Positions 10,171-18,572 of a stretch of DNA of 64,000 nt are shown here, piece by piece (within the stretch, counting starts at the first letter, position 1; every line of letters begins with the position of its first letter). The notes under the pieces were generated by a model, which saw nothing but the letters and a program-made list of their open reading frames with translations, was not told where the DNA came from and did no database searches. The position numbers and the translations under genes were made by a program. Source of the stretch: Trichomonas vaginalis G3 (taxonomy: Eukaryota > Parabasalia > Trichomonadida > Trichomonadidae); NCBI RefSeq assembly GCF_026262505.1, contig NC_067207.1, forward strand, positions 3,356,252 to 3,420,251, written 5' to 3'.

Positions 10171-10522
10171 GGTACGGGAAAAAGGTGTATTCACCCCCCA
10201 AAATTAGGGAAGGAAAGGGTTTTTTGGAACTTTGATTATACCAATAATATTCATATTTTATACATATACTATGGTATAAAATTTAGGGTCATATCTTTAT
10301 TATTTACTGACCAAATAAAAATTTATATGTACGTTAAAAGACGATAAAATTTTTTATTTTTGAAATATAAAATTCGATTTTCTCAAGAACCAACAAAGAA
10401 ACATTCACAAAATTTTAATAATAATATAAGTATAATATTTACTATTTATTGGTGTTATTATCTTTTTCTAAAAACTTTTCCTTCCCCTATTTTGGGGGGC
10501 GAATACACCTTTTTCCCGTACC
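10171..10522. mobile_element. 352-bp MITE with ~47-bp terminal inverted repeats
   Basis: The ends are near-perfect inverted repeats of about 47 bp, starting GGTACGGGAAAAAGGTGTAT and including a run of six C. The outer flanks are TATA on both sides (10167-10170 and 10523-10526). This fits either a 4-bp TATA duplication or a TA duplication with TIRs beginning TAGGTACGGG, the latter being mariner-like. The interior is AT-rich with no reading frame, so the element is non-autonomous. It lies 40 bp past the RasGEF stop and may replace its original 3' flank. Confidence 0.85.
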
Positions 10523-10770
10523 TATAAATCTTTTTTTTTACTTTTATTTTTATTTGTTTGTTTGAAGTATTGAAAATTAACCCTTACTCATTTGAAATTC
10601 GCTCTCTCTTCGATTGAAGTATTACTTAATTATTGACAAAAATTTAAACATCGCAAAAGTTTTAAATGTAATGCAGAATGTAAAAATGATTCTTACTTAG
10701 TTCTGATCCCGATTTTGTTATTATTATTCTATTGGCGCATCGCACCGATAAAATATTAGGAGCAAGAATA

Positions 10771-10780
10771 AAAAAGTGAC
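10771..10780 (+). promoter_or_regulatory. AAAAAGTGAC box before ankyrin-like gene
   Basis: The promoter box in inverted orientation, ending 7 bp before the ATG at 10788. The same orientation and a similar spacing occur before the gene at 20690, so the element appears to work near ATGs in both directions. Confidence 0.5.
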
Positions 10781-10787
10781 AAGTACA

Positions 10788-12155
10788 ATGAATCTTATGA
10801 ATCCTTCTGAAGCTCCCCCTGTTCAACAACTTTCAGATGCAATTATTACTGGTATCAAAAATGATGACCCTTCTGTAATAGATATATCAGTATTTGAAAG
10901 GAACGATTCGATAAAAATGACGAGCTATGAGTACAATATCATCAAATACGATGCTATTAAATGCATGTCGAAGGTTAAAAACTATATCGTTAGGCATTCA
11001 ATAAATTCTGCCGCTTTTCAACTTTGTATTTCAAAAAGAATGTCCTATCTTCTTTTAGACTGCCATGGAGTTAGTTATTGGGGATATCCTGTTACTTTTG
11101 ATACCCTTATTGACTTAAAGAAAAACACAAATGTTAATTTTGGTCCAGAATTTTACCTTACGGAGCTTTCTTTCTTGATTTCTCAAAACGACATTAGAGG
11201 TGTATCTTATATTCTTGATACTATTGCTTCTTTTATGGATATTTCAGGCTCTCTTTCACAAAATATCAAAGACATTTCTCCTGATATGTTTTTATACTTA
11301 CTTTCAAGAGGTATCCACAATGGTCCACCTGTTGTTCCTTCATCCTTCTTAGAACAAAACTTAATTGATTTAATCGACAAATTAATCAACGAATACCACT
11401 TTATTCTTGACTTCAGTGCCCTTGGAATGAAGTCAATTAGTAATATGATCAAAAACAACGCGTTCGAAGCTACAAAAATGGTAATTCAATACGGAGCTGC
11501 AGATAAGTACATTTCTGCCATTCTAAACGAATGTGCGTTGTTTAACTGTGATGAGATGCTTCAGATGGTCATAAACGAAGCAAGCAGTAAGTTTTCGCCC
11601 GGATGTGCAAATAAATCTTTGATTTCGGCCGCAAAGCTCGGGAGAACCTCCATATTTAGAAAGCTTCTCATTCCATCTGCGATAGACCTAAAGACGGTCG
11701 AAGAAGCAAGAAAAGAAGCTTTGGATGGAGGATTTGTCGATATCGTGAAGATTATTGATACAGAGCTTCCAGAAGGAATTCCAGAAGAAACATTTAAGTT
11801 CGGCGGTGAATCTGATGGCGAATACGGCTCGAAATTGATAAATTCAGAAATGGATTCAAATTCAAACATTTCAAGAAGAATGATGCAGATGGGTGATGAA
11901 GCCCCTGATGATCTGGACAACCTTGACTTCAATGATGAAGGTTACCAGATGGAAAACGTCGCATTTGCAAATGGAAACTTTGGTCAGCCTCCTTTTGGAA
12001 ATGGAGACTTCAGACAACAGCCATTTGGAAATGGACAGATGGGTAACATGCCTCAGATGTCATTTAACCCTGGAAATGCTGGAAATGACTTGGATAATCT
12101 CGAATTCGAGAAAAGTGACGATGATGACCTTATTATTCATGATGATGAGTTGTAA
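10788..12155 (+). CDS. ankyrin-like protein with acidic FGNG-repeat tail
   Basis: Start set at ATG 10788, because the frame upstream begins only at a GTG. About 455 residues. The N-terminal two thirds are helical pairs of degenerate ankyrin type (for example FEATKMVIQYGAADKYISAILNECALFNCDEMLQMVI and KSLISAAKLGRTSIFRKLLI), as in trichomonad DUF3447 proteins. Clear TPLH signatures are missing. The C-terminal ~110 residues are disordered and acidic, with repeated GNGDFRQQPFGNGQ-type units rich in Gly, Asn, Phe and Met, ending DDDDLIIHDDEL. The last four residues, DDEL, look superficially like an ER-retrieval signal, but there is no signal peptide, so that reading is doubtful. The stop is embedded in TAAAA. 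A protein-interaction role is likely; the partner is unknown. Confidence 0.8.
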   Translation: MNLMNPSEAPPVQQLSDAIITGIKNDDPSVIDISVFERNDSIKMTSYEYNIIKYDAIKCMSKVKNYIVRHSINSAAFQLCISKRMSYLLLDCHGVSYWGYPVTFDTLIDLKKNTNVNFGPEFYLTELSFLISQNDIRGVSYILDTIASFMDISGSLSQNIKDISPDMFLYLLSRGIHNGPPVVPSSFLEQNLIDLIDKLINEYHFILDFSALGMKSISNMIKNNAFEATKMVIQYGAADKYISAILNECALFNCDEMLQMVINEASSKFSPGCANKSLISAAKLGRTSIFRKLLIPSAIDLKTVEEARKEALDGGFVDIVKIIDTELPEGIPEETFKFGGESDGEYGSKLINSEMDSNSNISRRMMQMGDEAPDDLDNLDFNDEGYQMENVAFANGNFGQPPFGNGDFRQQPFGNGQMGNMPQMSFNPGNAGNDLDNLEFEKSDDDDLIIHDDEL

Positions 12156-12209
12156 AATATTTTTTGTTATTCATTGGTAAATATATGTTTATATCTTGGT
12201 TTTACATAA

Positions 12210-12319
12210 AACCCAATGTTGGAAATTTTTTAAGTGACATTGAATGTTTTAAAGTACTAATTCTACATCAATGCTTTGCAGCTCACAATTCTTAATTTGC
12301 AAGCGATATTATCAAAATT
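12210..12319 (+). repeat. 5' piece of duplicated ankyrin-gene segment (copy A)
   Basis: This stretch matches 41500-41604 closely (ACCCAATGTTGGAAATTTTT against ACCCAATATTGGACATTTTT, and onward). It is continued after the transposon by 15612-17140. The transposon thus split one duplicated segment in two. Confidence 0.85.
12302..12319 (+). repeat. left 18-bp target-site duplication
   Basis: AGCGATATTATCAAAATT directly abuts the left end of the 3.3-kb transposon and is repeated exactly at 15612-15629 beyond the right end. The uninterrupted paralogue at about 41586 has a single related copy. Confidence 0.85.
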
Positions 12320-13224
12320 GTTATAGACCGAAAATAGATTTTTTCGGTTTTCTCTTCAAATAATTGAAAGAATGATACTATTATAGGTTTATTATATTAT
12401 ATAGCATATAATCATGCTATAGCCGAAAATTATAAGTTTTGAGAAGATTGAATATAACACAAATAAATTTGAATGTAAGTTAAATTGCTTGTTGTTTTTA
12501 ATAGCTATTTAATGAGAAATCCAATATTGCAAAATTCAAATTGAATGATTGAAAGAACAGAAAAAGTCATTCTTTTCAATTTCGAATTTGTTTCATTGTA
12601 TTTAGAATTATATGGCAAATAAGATATTTAAACTTGATTTTTGAAGGAAAATTCACAAAATTGAATAAATTCAAATAATTTTTATTCAAAAATAAACTAG
12701 TTATTTGAGTTTAATACTAATTATCTATTCAAACTACAAAGTTTGTAATTTAAAATATTTTGTGAGATCAGATTGAATTAATTCAAGGTTCTTTTCAATT
12801 AATATTAATGACCATATTACGCATTTTCGAACATTCTAAACCAAATATATAAAAATGGGAGACGAATGTTAAATTTGCTAGACATGGGGGAGTTGTCTGC
12901 AAAGTTTTAGCTCTTATCTCTAACAAAAAATTAATTTTTAAAAAAATGACCGAATACGTTTCACAGCGAGAAAAAAATAAAAGGCAAGATAGAATTTTCT
13001 AGACATAAAGAAGTTGTTTACCGAGTTTTAGCTCTTATCTCTAACAAAAAATTAATTTTTAAAAAAATGACCGAATACGTTTCACAGCGAGAAAAAAATA
13101 AAAGGCAAGATAGAATTTTCTAGACATAAAGAAGTTGTTTACCGAGTTTTAGCTCTTATCTCTAACAAAAAATTAATTTTTAAAAAAATGACCGAATACG
13201 TTTCACAGCGAGAAAAAAATAAAA
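12320..13224 (+). repeat. left terminal inverted repeat
   Basis: About 905 bp, the reverse complement of 14794-15611 apart from one additional tandem unit and scattered changes. It ends where CGAGAAAAAAATAAAA gives way to the unique region before the transposase. Confidence 0.88.
12903..13224 (+). repeat. tandem array of ~121-bp units in left TIR (3 copies)
   Basis: Each unit runs GTTTTAGCTCTTATCTCTAA ... GACCGAATACGTTTCACAGC ... and ends near GTTGTTTACC. The three copies are almost identical, which points to recent expansion by unequal exchange or slippage. The opposite TIR has two copies. Confidence 0.88.
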
Positions 13225-13253
13225 CTGTACACTGATTTTCATTTTCATTTCCA

Positions 13254-13262
13254 GTCACTTTA
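13254..13262 (+). promoter_or_regulatory. GTCACTTTA near-match before transposase
   Basis: One base away from the GTCACTTTT box and 139 bp before the transposase ATG. It is the best candidate start site for the transposase transcript. The leader would be longer than in the host genes. Confidence 0.3.
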
Positions 13263-13400
13263 CTTATTATTTTTTCTTTTTTTCATTTTAATTATAAATT
13301 ATTTCGTATTACGTTTATTTACGTTACCATTTTCTTTATTCTTTTGAATTCCATACTAGACACTTATAGAATATTTTGATTGTTAACGTACTTCATTAGA

Positions 13401-14375
13401 ATGAATCCTTACAAAGGGTATGTCGATCGAATTTACCTAATTGGTATTTCCAATCAGATTGAAGAAGGTAAAATGACATGGGAAGAAGCTTGCACCCATG
13501 TTCCCATCGCCCCAACCCTTCAATCAAATGATTTCAAATATTTAGATGTTTCAAAATCTTTTTTACAAAATCAATTTAGCTTACAGAATATCCCATTGCC
13601 TAAAGGCAAGAAAGGTCGTAGGGTCAATCCCTACGACCAAATCAAAGCTCTTGCTGTGATACATGACCACTGGGCCTTTCCCTGTGGTCAAACAAAACAA
13701 TGGAAACGTTTGAAATTACAACAAATTGATGTATCTTATAGAGAAGTACGCAGATACTTCAAAGAAAATCATTTCACCAAGACGCGATTAGAGCATGCCG
13801 GGCCAGAAACAGCAGTAAGATATTGGGCGCTTTCACCCAATCTTATCTGGCACGCAGATGTTCATTATTTTAGGGGTGTTCGTGGCCAATATATTTATGG
13901 CATAATCGACGATTTTAGCCGCAAAGTCCTAGCGTATATACAAATACCAGATATGCTGGCAGCGACGACAGCGAACGTTGCGGCTTCCGCCTTCATTGAA
14001 TTTGGCGCCCCTTATTGTTTCTGGACCGACAACGGTTCAGAAAATAGGGGCGCCTTTCAAGATCTACTTGATCTTTGGGGCGTCCAATGGCGGCATACAG
14101 ACTCTCATTCTCCCTACCAAAATGGGAAGATTGAGAGATTCTGGCCGCCATTGAAGCGCTGCCAAAGCATTCAGGCTATTCCTGCCTTTATTTGGGAGTA
14201 CAATAATAACACACCGCATGAAGATCTCCCAATTAATCCATTAACCGGAACAAATTACACGCCAAATCAAATGTATCAGCTGAAACCGAAATACACAAAT
14301 GCAGATACAGAAAGGTTGTGGCAAATATGGGATACAGATACAGGCATGACCGCTGTTGACACATTCACAGCGTAA
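13401..14375 (+). CDS. IS481-like DDE transposase
   Basis: Start set at ATG 13401 because the frame upstream opens only with TTG; 324 residues. The core is a retroviral-integrase-fold domain with all three catalytic acids. The first Asp is in WHADVHYFRG, the second in FWTDNGSEN, and the Glu in PYQNGKIERFWP, with 34 residues between the second Asp and the Glu. GIIDDFSRKVLAY between the first two is typical of the IS481/IS3/IS30-type fold. The N-terminal ~130 residues are basic and helical and probably bind the TIRs (a PIPLPKGKKGRR-like linker and an HTH-like YREVRRYFKENH). The frame is intact. It is distinct from, but homologous to, the second transposase at 61295. Confidence 0.9.
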   Translation: MNPYKGYVDRIYLIGISNQIEEGKMTWEEACTHVPIAPTLQSNDFKYLDVSKSFLQNQFSLQNIPLPKGKKGRRVNPYDQIKALAVIHDHWAFPCGQTKQWKRLKLQQIDVSYREVRRYFKENHFTKTRLEHAGPETAVRYWALSPNLIWHADVHYFRGVRGQYIYGIIDDFSRKVLAYIQIPDMLAATTANVAASAFIEFGAPYCFWTDNGSENRGAFQDLLDLWGVQWRHTDSHSPYQNGKIERFWPPLKRCQSIQAIPAFIWEYNNNTPHEDLPINPLTGTNYTPNQMYQLKPKYTNADTERLWQIWDTDTGMTAVDTFTA

Positions 14376-14793
14376 TAATAAACATAATTTTTTAATTTCA
14401 TTTTTAACAAGTTTTTTTAAATGTATGTAATGAATAATTCATTAGAATATGATAATGCACATTGTAACAGAATAGAACAATCACCAAATTTTTTTTGAAA
14501 TTAAAAAATAAAAGTAAAAAGTATAAAGTAATCTAACCAAAAAAGATATTTAAAAGAATTTTGGAAAAAACAGAATAAGGATAATGATATTATTTTAGAT
14601 ACACAATCGATGTATTGAAGAATAATCCGGTAAAATGATGATATAAAATTAGATTATTTTACAAGTAGCTAAAAGAATAAAACTATAATATAAAATAAAT
14701 GAAGTTTAATGAAACAATAAAGGTTAAATAAATAATAAAGATTTTTATTTTATATCAGTATTGAGAAGAAGTAACAGCTGACACTTGGAAGAC

Positions 14794-15611
14794 AACTTCT
14801 TTATGTCTAGAAAATTCTATCTTGCCTTTTATTTTTTTCTCGCTGTGAAACGTATTCGGTCATTTTTTTAAAAATTAATTTTTTGTTAGAGATAAGAGCT
14901 AAAACTCGGTAAACAACTTCTTTATGTCTAGAAAATTCTATCTTGCCTTTTATTTTTTTCTCGCTGTGAAACGTATTCGGTCATTTTTTTTAAAAATTAA
15001 TTTTTTGTTAGAGATAAGAGCTAAAACTTTGCAGACAACTCCCCCATGTCTAGCAAATTTAACATTCGTCTCCCATTTTTATATATTTGGTTTAGAATGT
15101 TCGAAAATGCGTAATATGGTCATTAATATTAATTGAAAAGAACCTTGAATTAATTCAATCTGATCTCACAAAATATTTTAAATTACAAACTTTGTAGTTT
15201 GAATAGATAATTAGTATTAAACTCAAATAACTAGTTTATTTTTGAATAAAAATTATTTGAATTTATTCAATTTTGTGAATTTTCCTTCAAAAATCAAGTT
15301 TAAATATCTTATTTGCCATATAATTCTAAATACAATGAAACAAATTCGAAATTGAAAAGAATGACTTTTTCTGTTCTTTCAATCATTCAATTTGAATTTT
15401 GCAATATTGGATTTCTCATTAAATAGCTATTAAAAACAACAAGCAATTTAACTTACATTCAAATTTATTTGTGTTATATTCAATCTTCTCAAAACTTATA
15501 ATTTTCGGCTATAGCATGATTATATGCTATATAATATAATAAACCTATAATAGTATCATTCTTTCAATTATTTGAAGAGAAAACCGAAAAAATCTATTTT
15601 CGGTCTATAAC
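14794..15611 (-). repeat. right terminal inverted repeat with 2 tandem units
   Basis: About 818 bp. It contains two copies of the ~121-bp unit (about 14794-15028) in reverse orientation, then the same unique TIR sequence as the left end. It terminates CGGTCTATAAC. Confidence 0.88.
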
Positions 15612-17140
15612 AGCGATATTATCAAAATTCGTTTTGAAATGAAATTTTATTGATATAATTTCATAATCATATAAGAATGAGAGCATTTTCAGTCTAATTT
15701 TCGATTTTAATTTTTTTTCAGATTTTTTGTAAAGTTACGATATTTCAAAAATCGAATCAGTGGATGAATCTGAATTTCGAATACATTGCTGCTCATATCA
15801 GTGATTATATTGAAAACGAAAACTTTTTTGATACATTCGATATGGAGGCTATCAAAACAATCATGAAATATTCACGTTTGACAGCTGATCAGTACGTTAC
15901 TCTTCTCAAACAGTCTTCACCGACTCTTAGTTCCAAAGAATTATATATCAGTACACGAAAAGCAAATGTTACTATCGAAAATATTGAAGAAGTCATTTCA
16001 ATTCTTACCTTCGTCAAAAAGTACATGAAATTCCACATATTTGATGGAATCATTGATTTTCTCAAAGAAAACGACAAACACATGGGTGATTCTACAGAAG
16101 AAATCAAAAAAACCTCAAACAGAAATAAAAACATTACAAAATCAAATACAAAATGTTTCCAAAGAAACTACAGTCACTCGAACTAATGAATCTCACAACT
16201 ATTCTGAAGAATTTTTAACCAGAATCTCATTACTTAAGAAAATTAATGATTTTGAAATTGTTTACGAATTCTTTGAAGAACTTTCTTCTGAAGATAATCA
16301 CGAAATGATTTCAAAGGCTTGTGAAGAAGGTCTTTGGTTAAAAAAGACAAAATTGGATGTAATGAATGTACTTCATGTTGCAAGTGAAAAAAGAAATCTT
16401 AAACTTGTCAAATCACTCATTGAATGTGGCTGTGATAAAGAAACAAAGAATGAATATGGATGGACTCCACTCATTTATGCATCATATTATAGTCATCTTG
16501 AAGTTGTCAAATATCTTATCTCAGTTGGAGCTGATAAAGAAGCAAAGTTTGGTAATGGAAATAATCCACTCATTTGGGCATCAAGAAAAGGTCATCTTGA
16601 AGTTGTCAAATATCTTATCTCAGTTGGAGCTGATAAATATGCATGGGATAATGATGTAAAAACAGCACTCTCATATGCAAATAGTAATGTCAGAGATTAT
16701 CTAAATTCTATTGGAGCCAAGTAACATAATCTAATCTGATTGGATAATTATATTAAAATTAACAATATTCTTATTTCCAATATATTTTTCATATGAATAT
16801 TGTTTGTTCTTCATTTAAAGTTACCATAAATTGATGTTATGCAATATCGAGTATTTCTCATAACTTCATTTTTAGTAAAGATATTAATGATATTGAAATA
16901 TATATTAGTAGAGTATAGACAAAAGTTTTTATTTCGATGATATTGAAGTCTTGAAAACTTCCAGTATACAGAAAACTACTTCGCAATTTTCGAACTTGTT
17001 TCACATGAATTTAATTTTAATGACAATAAATTAATTAATATTAAGATTAATTTAATATTTCTCATTGGCACATTTATATATATATATATAGCATTTCTAT
17101 TCTGAAGTCCCAGGAAATGCAATAAAAAGATGGCTTTTAA
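15612..17140 (+). repeat. main part of duplicated ankyrin-gene segment (copy A)
   Basis: Homologous to about 41586-42985 through the 5' flank, the coding region and about 400 bp of 3' flank (up to CCAGGAAATGCAATAAAAAG in both). The first 18 bp are the right copy of the target-site duplication. Copy A has one more ankyrin repeat and small indels relative to copy B. Confidence 0.88.
15764..16724 (+). pseudogene. DUF3447/ankyrin gene, frameshifted copy A
   Basis: From ATG 15764 the sequence matches the intact paralogue at 41739 almost residue for residue (MNLNFEYIAAHISDYIENEN...). At about 16105-16111 an A-run has seven A where the paralogue has six. This moves the frame, and the first frame stops at 16186. 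The downstream frame continues the protein with LSSEDNHEMISKACEEGLWLKK and then ankyrin repeats: NVLHVASEKRNLKLVKSLIECGCDK, WTPLIYASYYSHLEVVKYLISVGADK, NPLIWASRKGHLEVVKYLISVGADK and a terminal half repeat. Copy A therefore has one more 33-residue repeat than copy B. The A-run slippage may be fixed, a sequencing error, or a phase-variation-like event. The transposon 135 bp upstream probably also separates the gene from part of its old 5' flank. Confidence 0.82.
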
Positions 17141-17590
17141 CAAGACTGCCATGGAGAATTTCATAATGGCAAAGGTTCAAAAGCGGGTTGCCTTAATTTT
17201 TTTATTATTTAAAAAATTACAGAGTGTGCGAAATATGTTTCTCAATGATTACAAGTATAGTCTGTAAAAAATATTTTTAATGAATAGTTCGAAGGTATAT
17301 AGATTGCAATATCATTGAGATTCTAAACATATCATTTTCAATGGATTTTGTATTTGATATTTTAAATCTAATTAGAAATAATAGATTATGCTATATTAGG
17401 TTTACATGATCTCTCATAGACCTGATTGAAATTCAAAGATATCAAATGAAAAATCATATAAAAGAGTGAAATTTCCAAAGCGGGTTATATGCGTGTCATT
17501 ACCATAGAGGTGTAGAGTTACTATGTTGTATTGACAAGGTCAATTCGTGTAGTCATTATATCTTCAAATTAAATAGCCGTTGAAAAATAT
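17141..17590. other. intergenic, no gene seen
   Basis: AT-rich spacer between the duplicated ankyrin segment and the prefoldin gene. The words AAAGCGGGTT occur twice (about 17180 and 17478), with no other recognised structure. Confidence 0.5.
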
Positions 17591-17600
17591 GTCACTTTTT
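17591..17600 (+). promoter_or_regulatory. GTCACTTTTT Initiator box of prefoldin gene
   Basis: Located so that the A of TCA (17594) would give a 24-nt 5' leader to the ATG at 17618, the short-leader layout known from trichomonads. This is the clearest example of the box in the window. Confidence 0.65.
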
Positions 17601-17617
17601 GGTCCGGCTACATTGAA

Positions 17618-17992
17618 ATGACTGTCAGAAGAGAGTTCCCAGAAGAGCAGAAAAAGCAGTATTATAAGCTCTGTGCAGAAGACGATCGCCTTGGTGACAA
17701 CCTTGCCAAGTTTTCTGCCCAATTAGAACTCGAATTACGCCAACGCCGTACAAAATATCTCACACGTCACGAAATTAGCAAACTCAATCCTTCAGTTCCA
17801 GTATATCAATCATGCGGAAAAGCTTTTATTCTTGATACAGTTCCAAATACATTAACAACACTTCGTTCTGATCTTGCTCAGGCTGATAAGCATATTTTAA
17901 TGATTAAGAAGACTGGTATACATATCCAGGCTCAACAAGCTCAAATTAAGGGTCAAATTAATGAGCTTTTAAGATCTGTCTTAAACAAATAA
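17618..17992 (+). CDS. prefoldin subunit 1-like (beta-type prefoldin)
   Basis: 124 residues: an N-terminal helix with coiled-coil heptads, a central segment YQSCGKAFILDT (the beta-hairpin region of beta prefoldins, cf. MYEGVGRMFI in PFD1), and a C-terminal helix ending LLRSVLNK. The length is right for prefoldin 1. As part of hexameric prefoldin it would deliver unfolded actin and tubulin to the CCT chaperonin in the cytosol. A near-consensus promoter box lies 18-27 bp upstream of the ATG. The stop TAA is followed directly by A, giving the UAAA poly(A) signal. Confidence 0.82.
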   Translation: MTVRREFPEEQKKQYYKLCAEDDRLGDNLAKFSAQLELELRQRRTKYLTRHEISKLNPSVPVYQSCGKAFILDTVPNTLTTLRSDLAQADKHILMIKKTGIHIQAQQAQIKGQINELLRSVLNK

Positions 17993-18572
17993 ACAACTTT
18001 ATATTATTGTTGGCAACAAAGCGCTGTTTACCTGAGTTCATTATTTTCTTTTCATTGTCTATACAAAATAAATTAATTTTGAAACTGCGTTATAAACTTA
18101 ACCATTTTGACTTGCTTCTTGTGTTTATTCGTAATACCTAGCAGATGTGCAGAAATAAAACTTATTAAGACTAATATTTATGAAATATATTAATAATTTT
18201 GTCATATCATTAAACTAATGTGTTCCGGCACCTTACTTGATGAACTAATTATATTTGTGGATTCTAGAAACTATACACACAAAAGAAAATTATAGTTTCC
18301 TCTGAGATAAAGAGCAATAATAAATATATGCGCATGATGTCATATTTATCCTAGGCTTGTAGGATTAACGTAATAAAATGACTTGATTTCAGCTCTGAAA
18401 AAAAAACTCACATTATTGGATGATGACTTTTTATCATTTACATCATCTAACATCATTTCATTGAGAAAAAGTAAGAATAAAGGTAAAAAAAATTAAGTTA
18501 TTGAGTGATCATTGCGATTTGCATATAAATCTATTCTAATGCAATGTTATTAGTTATTTATTGATAGTTGAT
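17993..18572. other. intergenic, no gene seen
   Basis: AT-rich spacer. No box, repeat or RNA gene recognised beyond the short leader before the next ATG. Confidence 0.5.

Larger units (their letters stand above)
12320..15611 (+). mobile_element. IS481-like DNA transposon with very long terminal inverted repeats
   Basis: A 3,292-bp element starting GTTATAGACCGAAAATAG and ending in the reverse complement. The inverted repeats are about 905 bp (left) and 818 bp (right) and nearly identical. They differ mainly because a ~121-bp internal unit occurs three times on the left and twice on the right. A subterminal palindrome ACCGAAAA...TTTTTCGGT and a second hairpin ATAGCAT...ATGCTAT lie at both ends. 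The single gene is a DDE transposase (13401-14375). An exact 18-bp direct repeat flanks the element. Intact ends, a whole transposase and similar TIRs suggest recent, possibly autonomous, mobility. A parabasalid group of IS481-like elements (IS481EU) is known; assignment here is from motif similarity only. Confidence 0.88.

Noticed and set aside
12116-12155. C-terminal DDEL as an ER-retention signal of the ankyrin-like protein
   Set aside because: There is no signal peptide or membrane segment, so the protein is unlikely to enter the ER.
12903-13224. CRISPR-like repeat array
   Set aside because: Units are contiguous with no unique spacers, mirrored in the opposite TIR; this is a tandem repeat of a eukaryotic transposon.
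12320-15611. Assignment of the integrase-bearing element to a Polinton-type element
   Set aside because: Only 3.3 kb with a single transposase; no polymerase, protease or capsid-like genes. The domain fits IS481-like transposases.
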